From Clostridia bacterium (GTDB lineage Bacteria > Bacillota > Clostridia > Oscillospirales > CAG-272): a stretch of 30,281 bases of DNA. The DNA is taken from positions 1-30,281 of the forward strand of contig CAAGGQ010000083.1 in NCBI GenBank assembly GCA_900769475.1, given 5' to 3'. The notes beneath the pieces are model-generated. The model saw only the letters and a program-made list of their open reading frames with translations. It was not told the origin of the DNA and did no database searches. Below are positions 18,123 through 26,306 of this stretch, one piece after another. The position numbers were made by a program, and so were the translations under genes. Position 1 is the stretch's first letter, and each line of letters begins with the position of its first letter.

Positions 18123-19385
18123 ATGATGAAACCGAGATCCCACAGGACGCGCACGCACAAGATCATGCTGTTTCAGCGGATCTGCTGCACGCTGTTAATC
18201 CTATTGATGATGCTTCCTTGTATCGGCGGACTGTTCCAGATTCGCTTTCCCGAGGACTACAGAGATTTTTATGATCACATTGATTACGAGCCTGAGGGAG
18301 AGGCGTTGGTGCTGGATCCCTGGAGCATCCTCCTTTCCGTTAGGTATCTGAATTCGGAAGAGTTCTTTGATCCCGAGGATTACACGGAGGAGAACATCGA
18401 GAAAGATGTCCTCGGTACACGTCGGGCGGCCGGGATTGCCTACCTGATCCTGGATGTCCTGGAGCAGGAGATCACGGTATGGATGTTTCTGTTGACGGTG
18501 CTGGTGTTCACCCTGTTTCTGCCTTGCTTTCTGAGCGTTTCCTTCCTGCTTTGCATTACCAAATATCTGCTCTCGGATACCAAACAGACCCGACGTGATA
18601 CCTACAAGGGCGTACTGAATCGGTTTCGCTTGGTGCTCTGCCAGCTGCCGTTTGCCATCTTACTTTCCCTGGTATCCCCCTTTGTGACTCTGACCGAGAA
18701 TTTTTCCCTCCTGCTTGCCCTTTGTGGCGTGGGAATATTGATCAACATTGTTGCATCGGCTTTGAAAAGGTATACCAAGGCGCAGGTCAAATATCGGCAA
18801 ATGCTGCAGAGTGTTTCGATCTTTGGAATTCTGCTGTTCCTGGGCTTTTGCGTCTGCACCGTGCGCTCCAACCTGGTGCTGGAGGGCGTGAAGGTGTTTG
18901 GCGGCCGGGATCTTCAGGACATCGTGGACCTGTTCGACATGCACGTTGATATCGTAGAGCTGCTTTCCTTGCTCTTTGGAATCCTGTTTATGATCGGATT
19001 TTTCAGTATGTCCCGCGTTTGCTCCAATCACCTGTGGCGTCTGGGATTGACGACGCCCCGACTGAAGGAGGAAGATCGCACCCGTGGGGACGCTTATCCC
19101 TTGTCCACACTTCCCACGTTGCTTCTTCCTGCGGTTTACCTGTTGCTTGCCGGAACCGATCACAGCTTGAACTTCCGAGAGGAGGAGATGGCCTATTTCC
19201 TTTGCGCCATGCTCTGTCTTGTCCTCTTGATCTTCTTGGAGTTTTTGATCGAGATTCTCAAGTCCACCCTGTGCATCGACCTGGATGAAGGCGGCCGCGA
19301 GGTGGTACTGCAGGGAACGACCTACGAGGACGAAACCGAGGCGGTTGCGGTAGAGGAGCTGCGCTCCAAGGGCGTGATAAAGTAA
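18123..19385 (+). CDS. Multi-pass membrane protein of unknown function
   Basis: I do not recognise this protein of about 420 residues. It has a basic N-terminus and a first transmembrane segment at about 17-37. An acidic extracellular loop rich in Asp, Glu and Tyr follows. The remainder has roughly seven more hydrophobic segments with short basic loops between them. The C-terminus is soluble and acidic. I place the start at the ATG at 18123, which has GAGG six bases upstream; the adjacent ATG at 18126 is equally possible. An in-frame TTG at 18075 with an upstream AAAGGA would add 16 residues and cannot be dismissed. It starts 66 bases after the HELSH gene in the same direction, and a terminator follows, so the two probably share a transcript. 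Confidence 0.75.
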   Translation: MMKPRSHRTRTHKIMLFQRICCTLLILLMMLPCIGGLFQIRFPEDYRDFYDHIDYEPEGEALVLDPWSILLSVRYLNSEEFFDPEDYTEENIEKDVLGTRRAAGIAYLILDVLEQEITVWMFLLTVLVFTLFLPCFLSVSFLLCITKYLLSDTKQTRRDTYKGVLNRFRLVLCQLPFAILLSLVSPFVTLTENFSLLLALCGVGILINIVASALKRYTKAQVKYRQMLQSVSIFGILLFLGFCVCTVRSNLVLEGVKVFGGRDLQDIVDLFDMHVDIVELLSLLFGILFMIGFFSMSRVCSNHLWRLGLTTPRLKEEDRTRGDAYPLSTLPTLLLPAVYLLLAGTDHSLNFREEEMAYFLCAMLCLVLLIFLEFLIEILKSTLCIDLDEGGREVVLQGTTYEDETEAVAVEELRSKGVIK

Positions 19386-19448
19386 TTTCGATCCGGGGGA
19401 ATCTCATGGCATCGAAAAGCATGGGCGTTCAAAGAATGTTCCTATACG

Positions 19449-19481
19449 AAAAGGACAGAGAAGTTTTCTCTGTTCTTTTTT
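19449..19481 (+). terminator. Intrinsic terminator after the membrane-protein pair
   Basis: GGACAGAG (19453-19460) pairs with CTCTGTTC (19468-19475) with one G-T pair, and flanking A and T runs extend the stem. Six T residues follow. It lies 64 bases after the stop codon at 19385. Confidence 0.85.
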
Positions 19482-19566
19482 GATTGCAAAGCATTGTCCC
19501 ATTCCACATATCCGCCCATCAAGGGATGAAAATGACATTGGAGAATATTTTTTATGAAATCATCTA

Positions 19567-19595
19567 TTTACAAATCCCGGTTTTTGTATTAAAAT
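19567..19595 (+). promoter_or_regulatory. SigA-type promoter of the beta-galactosidase gene
   Basis: TTTACA (19567-19572), a 17-base spacer and TAAAAT (19590-19595) lie in an AT-rich stretch 58 bases upstream of the ATG at 19654. No clear operator is seen beside it. Confidence 0.6.
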
Positions 19596-19653
19596 AAAGA
19601 TATCTATATCAACGCTGATCCCTGACACGGATGGTTTGCAAGAGGAGGCTTTT

Positions 19654-22600
19654 ATGATCGAGATTTTAAAACAAGGATATCACAAGGATCCCCGGATCGT
19701 TCGGGTGAATGAGCTGCCCGACCACGCCTATTTCATTCCCTTTGAAAGCGAGGAGGGCAGCCGTCTGGCCCGTGAGGAATCGCCCTTTTTCCATACCCTT
19801 TGTGGAGATTGGCTGTTCCGTCATGATTCCTCACAGTACGAGGTAGCCGATTTCTTTGCTGCCGACGCAAATCTTGACGGCTTCCGGTTGGTCTCGGTCC
19901 CCGAATGTTGGCAAGCCCACGGGGAGGACTATGCGCAATACATTACTTCCCCTTATCCTTTCGTGGCTGATCCGCCGCACCTTCCCGAGGGCATCCCCTG
20001 CGCTGCTTACGTAAAGGATTTTGAAATCATCTTGACCGCGGGAAAACGGTACGAGCTTCATTTTGAGGGCAAGGACAGCTGTGTTTATGTTTGGATGAAC
20101 GGTTGCTTCGTGGGCTACGGTGAAGTTCCTCACAACGATAGCGCCTTTGACGTGACTCCCTATCTGAAAGACGGCAATAACCGACTGTGTGCTCTGGTGC
20201 TGAAATGGTGCACCGGTACTTATTTTGACGATCAGGACAAGATCCGCCTCTCGGGGCTCTTCCGCGACGTCTATCTTTTGGAACGCGCCGAAAAAGGCCT
20301 GACCGATTTTTCTCTGACCGCCGAAATGGATGGCAGCCTCGCCCTCTCGGTGCAGGCACAGGCCAAGGTTTCGGTCACAGTACTGGATCACGGCAAGCCG
20401 ATCGTCACCGCCAATGTTGGGCGCGAGTGGACCTGGAAGCATCCCGCTCCGCATCTTTGGAGCGCGGAGGACCCCTACCTCTACGAGCTTTTGCTGGAAT
20501 GCGAGGGCGAGGTGATCCGCCATCCTTTCGGCTTTCGGAGTGTCAAGATCGAGAACACCGTGTTTACCGTCAACGGCAAGCCCGTCAAGCTGTATGGGGT
20601 GAATCGTCATGATTCCAACCCCGAAACCGGGTACGTGACCTCGGTGCCGTTTATGCTGCAGGAGCTTTGCTTAATGAAACAGCATAACATCAACGCCATC
20701 CGCACCTCTCATTATCCCAACGATCCTCGTTTCTATCAGCTCTGTGACCGATTGGGTTTTTACGTGATGTGCGAGGCCGACCAGGAATGTCACGGTATGA
20801 GCTATCTCCCGGGGCATCGGAATGATCTGGTGAATTCTCCCCTGTGGGAGAACTGTATCCACGACCGCATGGAACGCATGTATCACGCCTTCAAGAACCA
20901 TTCCTGCATCGTCATCTGGTCTCTGGGCAATGAGTCGGGGTGGGGAAGCAATCTGGAACGGGAAGCCATCTGGTTTCACAACACCGACGCCACCCGTCCC
21001 GTGCATTACGAGGGAGCCTTTAGTGGCTATTGGAAATACGATGACGAGGAGCTCTCTCTCCGCGCCCAGTGTTTGGATTTTCTCTCTGCCATGTATCCGC
21101 CCCTGGAGGAGGACGGCAGTGGACGCGCCCACCTGCAGATGTCCCTGGAGCATCCCGTGTTTGCGGACAAATGCTTTGTGATGTGCGAGTACAGCCACTC
21201 CATGGGCAACAGCTGCGGTGACCTTCGGTTTTACGATGAATGGATCCAAAAAACGCCCAAATTTGCGGGGGGCTTTATTTGGGAGTGGTGTGACCACGCC
21301 TTGACCCTGACCGATGAGAAGGGCAACCGTTATTTTGGCTACGGCGGCGATTTTGGAGAGCATCATCACCACCACAACGTGTGCATGGACGGCCTGGTTG
21401 CCCCCGACCGCACCCCTCACTCCAATTTGTTGGAGGCCAAGGCGGTGTTTGCGCCCCTGCGGGTGACTCAAAACGCTGACGGCACGCTGACGGTGCAAAA
21501 CCGCTACGCCTTTTGCGATCTTTCCGCCCTGCGCCTTGCCTGGCAGGTGGTGGCGGATGACCGCACGCTCTGCCAAGGGACGCTGGAGGCGAATCCCAAC
21601 GCGGGAGAAGCCGTAACGGTCTCTCTTCCCCTGGAGGAGCCTTACAACGCCCAAAATGCAGCGCTCACGGTAACGGCAGCCCTGAAAAACGATACGGCAT
21701 GGGCTTCCGCAGGGCATACGATCGCGGCGTTTTCCTTCCCGCTCCGGGTGGAGGAACCCTCTGCAACAATCCACTCTTTCACTCCCACGCTGACCGAGGA
21801 CACTCTCTGCTACACCGTTTCGGGAGAGAATTTTTCCTATACCTTCCGTCGTGATACCGGACTTTTGATCTCCATGAAGTCCGGAGAATGTGAATTGCTG
21901 AGGGCACCGCTTTCCTTTACCTGCTTCCGCGCTCCCACCGATAACGATTGGGGATCGGCGAAAACCCTTTCTGCCCTGGCTTGGAGAGAGAATCGCTTCT
22001 TTGGCAATATTGAGTATCCTCAGGTTCTGGTGCATGATTTTACCGCAACGGTGGAGGGCGACACCGCCCTTTTGCGTGGGACGTTCGTCTTTGGCGCGCC
22101 GGGACGTGCTCCCATCGCTCGGGGAACGCTTACTTACTGCATTGATGGAAACGGCAAATTGAGGATTTCGCAGGCCGGTGCCTTCCACCAAGAGCTGCCG
22201 TATTTTTTGCCGCGGTACGGCTATTGCCTGTCCTTGGCAGGGGTCGCAAAGGAGATCTCCTATTACGGCTACGGCCCCGCCGAATGTTATGAGGATAAGA
22301 TCTGCCATGCCATCCTTGGAAAATACGACTACGAGCAAGACGATACCCTTTGCAATTGGGAAAAGCCCCAGGAATGTGGAAGCCACTGCTTCACCGACTG
22401 GATGACCCTGCAATGCAACAACGTTGGTCTGCATGTTTCCGGAAACTTCTCCTTTCACGCTACGCGGTATGATGTTCACGAGGTGGCCGCAGCGGCACAC
22501 GCCAAGGATCTTGTAGCCATGGATCACACCGATCTCTACCTGGATTATCGTATGAGCGGCGTGGGCTCCAACTCCTGTGGTGGACAGGTGCCTGTAAAGG

Positions 22601-22659
22601 AATGTCGCATCAACGGTGGCGAGAAATTCCATTTTTCTATCACTCTTGAAATGTTCTAA
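19654..22659 (+). CDS. lacZ: Beta-galactosidase, glycoside hydrolase family 2 (LacZ type)
   Basis: This enzyme hydrolyses terminal beta-D-galactose residues. The 1001-residue length is close to the 1023 of E. coli LacZ, and there is no signal peptide, so it acts in the cytoplasm on imported oligosaccharides. The order is a sugar-binding jelly-roll, an immunoglobulin-like domain, and a TIM barrel with GVNRHDSN, INAIRTSHYPND and EADQECHG. The acid/base is Glu427 in SLGNESG and the nucleophile is Glu512 in CEYSHSMGNS. GGFIWEW follows, and the C-terminal small-chain domain has FRAPTDNDWG. The ATG at 19654 follows AGAGGAGG; an in-frame TTG at 19636 lies upstream of that site and is rejected. The gene is a single-gene unit with its own promoter and terminator. 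The lactose specificity itself is inferred from family. Confidence 0.95.
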   Translation: MIEILKQGYHKDPRIVRVNELPDHAYFIPFESEEGSRLAREESPFFHTLCGDWLFRHDSSQYEVADFFAADANLDGFRLVSVPECWQAHGEDYAQYITSPYPFVADPPHLPEGIPCAAYVKDFEIILTAGKRYELHFEGKDSCVYVWMNGCFVGYGEVPHNDSAFDVTPYLKDGNNRLCALVLKWCTGTYFDDQDKIRLSGLFRDVYLLERAEKGLTDFSLTAEMDGSLALSVQAQAKVSVTVLDHGKPIVTANVGREWTWKHPAPHLWSAEDPYLYELLLECEGEVIRHPFGFRSVKIENTVFTVNGKPVKLYGVNRHDSNPETGYVTSVPFMLQELCLMKQHNINAIRTSHYPNDPRFYQLCDRLGFYVMCEADQECHGMSYLPGHRNDLVNSPLWENCIHDRMERMYHAFKNHSCIVIWSLGNESGWGSNLEREAIWFHNTDATRPVHYEGAFSGYWKYDDEELSLRAQCLDFLSAMYPPLEEDGSGRAHLQMSLEHPVFADKCFVMCEYSHSMGNSCGDLRFYDEWIQKTPKFAGGFIWEWCDHALTLTDEKGNRYFGYGGDFGEHHHHHNVCMDGLVAPDRTPHSNLLEAKAVFAPLRVTQNADGTLTVQNRYAFCDLSALRLAWQVVADDRTLCQGTLEANPNAGEAVTVSLPLEEPYNAQNAALTVTAALKNDTAWASAGHTIAAFSFPLRVEEPSATIHSFTPTLTEDTLCYTVSGENFSYTFRRDTGLLISMKSGECELLRAPLSFTCFRAPTDNDWGSAKTLSALAWRENRFFGNIEYPQVLVHDFTATVEGDTALLRGTFVFGAPGRAPIARGTLTYCIDGNGKLRISQAGAFHQELPYFLPRYGYCLSLAGVAKEISYYGYGPAECYEDKICHAILGKYDYEQDDTLCNWEKPQECGSHCFTDWMTLQCNNVGLHVSGNFSFHATRYDVHEVAAAAHAKDLVAMDHTDLYLDYRMSGVGSNSCGGQVPVKECRINGGEKFHFSITLEMF

Positions 22660-22690
22660 AGGAAGCCTGTCTGCTTGCGTAAAAACATGA

Positions 22691-22741
22691 AAAAACCTTT
22701 ATGTTGCTTGAAAAGTCAAGCAGCATAAAGGTTTTCTTTTT
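22691..22741. terminator. Bidirectional intrinsic terminator between convergent genes
   Basis: The 20-base arms 22692-22711 and 22716-22735 pair almost fully around an AAAG loop. T runs follow on the plus strand, and the A run on the left gives T residues on the minus strand. It can therefore stop both the lacZ transcript and the opposing transcript ending at 22805. Confidence 0.92.
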
Positions 22742-22804
22742 GGTGGGGAAGGGGCATTGCACGTCAAGTACACAACGGTGAAAGCCGATTCTGCAAAGCT
22801 ACTT

Positions 22805-24487
22805 TTACAATGCGTTTCCGCTTCTGTCAACCGAAAGCACCTTATAGTAGTCACCTTCTACATTGAGAATTGCCGCATCGTCAAGGTAACGCGCCGAAAA
22901 ATCAAGAGATGTATCAACGGTAGACGCGATTTGATTTTCAAGCGAAGGCTTGAAATCGGCGGTCTTTCCTCGATAGACACGGTAGTAGCAATGCTCCCCA
23001 TTCTCCACAGGAAGCCAAGTGAGAAGATTGCCACGGCGCGTGACCTTCTTGGCGTAAATTGCCTTTTGGCGAGTCTTGTAGTCGGTGGTTAAAATCGTCA
23101 GCGATTCGGGGAGCAGGTTATATTCGATCTCACCCTCGTTTCCAAGGGGAAGAATCGCGGAGGGGTCCTGCAAATCTCCAAACTCATTGACACATACGTT
23201 TCGGCTATCGTACTCGTACACACGAAGAGGCTGTTGCCTTTCGATGTGCTTGAGATTTAGCCTCAGCTTCAAGGGGGTGGGCTCGGTATGACGGTTGACC
23301 ACGGCAATGCTGACGCTTCCGTCACGGTTGAGAAGAGCTGTCAGACGCACTAAGGGATCGTCGTTTTCAATATCCAGCACCTTGGCGTTTCGCTTGCAGT
23401 ATTTGGAAATGAGGCCAATACACCAATACATCTCGCGCACCGAATAATCGCCGTCGTCCTCCCATTTCATCAGACCGCACTTGTTGTATTTTACGTCCTG
23501 CGTTTCGGAAACAAAGGGCTCGCACATTGCCCATTTTTTGGCGTAGGGATCGCGCTCGGCGTAGTGGCAGGTGTATGGATCCGGGTAGTCCACAAAGGTC
23601 CAGAGCACCATTGCAAAGACGCCCGCATTGATGGCGGCAAGAGCTGCTTCGGCGTACATCAGCGCGGCATAAGCCCCCTCCCCGGTGTAATTGAACGTGG
23701 TGATATCCTTGATAATACCGTTCTTGCGGATGAGCGAATCATCCTCTTTCCCATTTTGACGCTTGATGCCGAATTCGCCGAGGATAAAGCGCTTTCCGTC
23801 GCATTGACAGCACTTAACGGCGGTGTCGTAGCAGAGCTTGTAGAACCATGGATAGAAATCGGGATCGTGGATGTCGTATTCCATCACATAGGCGTGGAGG
23901 CAGAAATCCTCGGAGATCCGCTTCATATTTTCAATGGCGTAGTCCAATGTTCCCCAGTTTTTAATATTGGAGGCATCGGTAGCAAGCAGACCGATGCGAA
24001 GTCCGCGGTTTTGGAAGGCACGAAAGAGCATCTCGTGATATTTTTGGAAGAGGGGGAGATCCTTGAGTAGCCCACCCCAGTCGTTCATTGACATCTCGTT
24101 GGAGAAGCAGTAGTAGCGAAGCTGCTTGACGTTCTTTTCGTTGATCAGATAATCGAGATTTTTTGCCACGTCCTCGGCGTATTGCATACGCTCCTCATCG
24201 GAGAAGTGGTATTTTCCCTTGGCGCAGGCAAAATAGATGGGCGTTTCGGTCCAATGCTGCATCTTTTCGTAGTATTCGGCAAAGGCATCCATATGTTCCT
24301 TTGTCCAGTCCGAAAAACCGCCAAAGGTGCGCATAAAGCCGGGAGAGATCTCGCGGTAGCATTTGCAAATTTTTTGATGGAAATGCTCGCGCTCGATCAA
24401 GGGGTAGAGCATTGCCTCACTATTGTGAAAACCAAAGCCTCCAAAGTAGGTGGGGAACTGTCCCCGTGTGATTTTTACGTCTGCCAT
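22805..24487 (-). CDS. Clan GH-A-like glycoside hydrolase, family not assigned
   Basis: This 560-residue protein has no signal peptide and should act in the cytoplasm. The N-terminal two thirds look like a TIM barrel of clan GH-A. Glu131 in YCFSNEMSM fits the acid/base after strand 4, and Glu238 in RFILGEFGI fits the nucleophile after strand 7. FAMVLWTFVDYPDP resembles the aromatic strand-8 region. A beta-sandwich follows at about 380-475, then a fibronectin-like end with LLTWLPVENGEHCYYRVYRG. The family could be near GH39, GH30 or GH5; I cannot choose. The substrate is unknown, but uronic-acid genes nearby make a uronide possible. The ATG overlaps the end of the upstream SDR gene by 13 bases, which suggests translational coupling. 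AAAGGAG precedes the start. Confidence 0.75.
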   Translation of the reverse strand: MADVKITRGQFPTYFGGFGFHNSEAMLYPLIEREHFHQKICKCYREISPGFMRTFGGFSDWTKEHMDAFAEYYEKMQHWTETPIYFACAKGKYHFSDEERMQYAEDVAKNLDYLINEKNVKQLRYYCFSNEMSMNDWGGLLKDLPLFQKYHEMLFRAFQNRGLRIGLLATDASNIKNWGTLDYAIENMKRISEDFCLHAYVMEYDIHDPDFYPWFYKLCYDTAVKCCQCDGKRFILGEFGIKRQNGKEDDSLIRKNGIIKDITTFNYTGEGAYAALMYAEAALAAINAGVFAMVLWTFVDYPDPYTCHYAERDPYAKKWAMCEPFVSETQDVKYNKCGLMKWEDDGDYSVREMYWCIGLISKYCKRNAKVLDIENDDPLVRLTALLNRDGSVSIAVVNRHTEPTPLKLRLNLKHIERQQPLRVYEYDSRNVCVNEFGDLQDPSAILPLGNEGEIEYNLLPESLTILTTDYKTRQKAIYAKKVTRRGNLLTWLPVENGEHCYYRVYRGKTADFKPSLENQIASTVDTSLDFSARYLDDAAILNVEGDYYKVLSVDRSGNAL

Positions 24488-25317
24488 GATGATTTAGCTC
24501 CTTTCTGTTGTTCTTCCACTTGATCTCTCAGCTTTTTCAACTCGGGAAGAATAGAGGGATAGACCTGTGCCGACATACCGCCGTCCACGGTCAGCTCTGT
24601 GCCCGTAACATTCTTGGAGAGATCGGTGCCAAGATACCAAGCCGCGCCTGCAATATCCTCATAGTCCGAAATATCGCCAATGGGGGTCAATTCACCGTTG
24701 GAGATCTGCTTTTTCCCCATGCTGACCCAACGGTCTGTTTTGATGGTGCCCGGGAGAATTGCATTGCAGCGGATGCCAACGGGCCCCAGATCCACGGCAA
24801 GGGAACGCATCATAGCGTTGATACCGCCTTTGGAGGCAATGTATGCCTCTCGGTTGGGATTGGCGCGGTAAACGCTGTTGGAGCTGATGAAAACAATCGA
24901 GCCGTGACGTTGCTCACGCATGCGAAGTGCCGCCTGACGGGCAAGCGCAAAGTTTCCCACCACGTTGGTTTCCAATACACGCATAAAGGTTTCCTTGGAG
25001 AGGGTCCAAAGATCCAAGCCCTTGGAGGGATCGTCGCCCAGCGCCATATCGGCGGCGTTGAGCACCAGCGTTTCCACTAGCAGGTCGCTTTTGTCAATGT
25101 CATTGAACACCTCAATCATTTGCTGTTCGTTCCGCAGATCCAGCTCGTATCCTGTGGATATAATTCCGTACGTTTCCGAAAGCCTCTTTGCTGCTGCTTT
25201 TGCCTCAACGCCGTTTTGTCCGCTGACGATCACATTCCACCCTTGTCGGGCAAAGAAATCTGCAATTCCGTAGCCGGTTCCGCTCTGACCTCCTGTAACA
25301 AAAAGAGTTTGATTCAT
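24475..25317 (-). CDS. SDR-family NAD(P)-dependent oxidoreductase
   Basis: This 280-residue classical short-chain dehydrogenase should reduce or oxidise a sugar-type alcohol or ketone in the cytoplasm. The cofactor motif TGGQSGTG is at 8-15 and NAAD (87-90) replaces the usual NNAG. The catalytic set is Asn118, a Ser at 146 or 148, Tyr159 and Lys163 (YIASK). LPGTIKTDR and VDGGMSAQ match the family. The C-terminal tail of about 25 charged residues is longer than usual. I chose the ATG at 25315-25317 because GGAGG lies seven bases upstream; an in-frame TTG at 25332 lies upstream of that site. SDR-type fructuronate reductases feed mannonate dehydratase in some Firmicutes, so that role is attractive here but unproven. 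It is the first gene of a two-gene operon divergent from the AraC regulator. Confidence 0.85.
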   Translation of the reverse strand: MNQTLFVTGGQSGTGYGIADFFARQGWNVIVSGQNGVEAKAAAKRLSETYGIISTGYELDLRNEQQMIEVFNDIDKSDLLVETLVLNAADMALGDDPSKGLDLWTLSKETFMRVLETNVVGNFALARQAALRMREQRHGSIVFISSNSVYRANPNREAYIASKGGINAMMRSLAVDLGPVGIRCNAILPGTIKTDRWVSMGKKQISNGELTPIGDISDYEDIAGAAWYLGTDLSKNVTGTELTVDGGMSAQVYPSILPELKKLRDQVEEQQKGAKSSWQT

Positions 25318-25359
25318 ATGTGATTCCTCCAAAAGAATAGGATATTAATGAAAAAATGA

Positions 25360-25376
25360 AAAAACATCATGTTTTT
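25360..25376. promoter_or_regulatory. Palindrome in the AraC/SDR divergent region
   Basis: AAAAACAT and ATGTTTTT are perfect 8-base arms around a single C. The site lies directly upstream of the -35 of the AraC gene and 43 bases upstream of the SDR start. It could be an operator for the adjacent regulator acting on both directions, though AraC-type sites are more often direct repeats. Confidence 0.4.
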
Positions 25377-25377
25377 A

Positions 25378-25406
25378 TTGAAAAAAGGATAACTTTATGA
25401 TAGAAT
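25378..25406 (+). promoter_or_regulatory. SigA-type promoter of the AraC-family gene
   Basis: TTGAAA (25378-25383), a 17-base spacer and TAGAAT (25401-25406) lie 35 bases upstream of the chosen ATG at 25441. Confidence 0.65.
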
Positions 25407-25440
25407 AAGGTTGTAAAACGGAAAGCAGGGAGTGATTTTG

Positions 25441-26295
25441 ATGCAAGGGAATTTGCCCTTTTCGGCAGGGATCCTCAAAATTATAAAATTCAATCTGGAG
25501 TTGGATTCCGGCGTAATACACGAGAGAACCTCCACTGATTATGAATTGGATTTTTACGTAAGCGGAACCCGTACCATGACGATTAACGGGCAAAGCTTTT
25601 CCACCCGTGCGGGGTCCGTAGTCTTTCGCCGTCCCGGTGATCATACTTTGGCCGGCGGTTCTTATAATTGCTACACGCTGACCTTGGATTTTTCGGGAGA
25701 GAAGGAAGCACTTTACGGAAAATATGACCGCAACGATCCTAACAATGCCATGCAAAAGCACTTAAACGATCCCTTGCTGGATTTGATTCCGTCCCATTTT
25801 ATAGCGGGGGATTCCTCCGAATACATTAAGATCTACGATCAGCTTTGCTATCATTTTCAAAACGTCAACTCGGGGGAAATCAACAAGGTGTTGCTCAATC
25901 GGTTGTTCTTTTTGGCGCTTTCCGATATTTGTCATGCGATGTACCGTGACGCCGAGAACAGCAGGGAGAGCCGTGTATTGACCGAAACCTGCAAGTACGT
26001 GCAAAAGAATTTCCACCGCAGTATTTCCATTGAGGAGCTTGCAGAGAATGTTTCCTTCAGTCCCAGCTATTTTTACAAGCTTTTTAAAAGGACTGCAAAC
26101 ACTACGCCCGCCGAATACATCATTTCCGTACGCCTTTCCAACGCCAAGCACTTGCTTTTGGAATCGGATCTGACTGTGGCGGAGATTGCCGAGATGTGCG
26201 GCTTTTGCGATGCATCTTATTTTTCGTATTACTTTAAAAGGAGCGTTGGCATGACGCCTGTGGAGTATCGAAAAAAGAAAGAACTCTCCGATTGA
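25441..26295 (+). CDS. AraC-family transcriptional regulator
   Basis: This 284-residue regulator has an N-terminal cupin-like sugar-sensing half (about 20-90, with the RTMTINGQSF strand region). The C-terminal AraC DNA-binding domain is at about 182-283. The first helix-turn-helix includes SIEELAENVSFSPSYFYKLF and the second TVAEIAEMCGFCDASYFSYY, ending in MTPVEYRKK as is typical. I place the start at the ATG at 25441 with AGGGAG eight bases upstream; an in-frame GTG at 25432 overlaps that site. It is divergent from the SDR-glycoside hydrolase operon and convergent with the mannonate operon. It most likely controls the former and possibly both. The inducer is unknown but should be a sugar or uronate intermediate. 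Confidence 0.93.
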   Translation: MQGNLPFSAGILKIIKFNLELDSGVIHERTSTDYELDFYVSGTRTMTINGQSFSTRAGSVVFRRPGDHTLAGGSYNCYTLTLDFSGEKEALYGKYDRNDPNNAMQKHLNDPLLDLIPSHFIAGDSSEYIKIYDQLCYHFQNVNSGEINKVLLNRLFFLALSDICHAMYRDAENSRESRVLTETCKYVQKNFHRSISIEELAENVSFSPSYFYKLFKRTANTTPAEYIISVRLSNAKHLLLESDLTVAEIAEMCGFCDASYFSYYFKRSVGMTPVEYRKKKELSD

Positions 26296-26306
26296 TTTTT
26301 ATCGGA
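26287..26306. other. Small hairpin covering two convergent stop codons
   Basis: TCCGAT and ATCGGA pair around an eight-base loop. The AraC stop (26293-26295) and the esterase stop (26299-26301) both lie within the element, three bases apart. The T-rich loop is not followed by a T run, so this is a weak terminator at best. Confidence 0.35.

Noticed and set aside
20671..22632. A 653-codon minus-strand open frame.
   Set aside because: Antisense to the beta-galactosidase gene, whose catalytic motifs are unmistakable.
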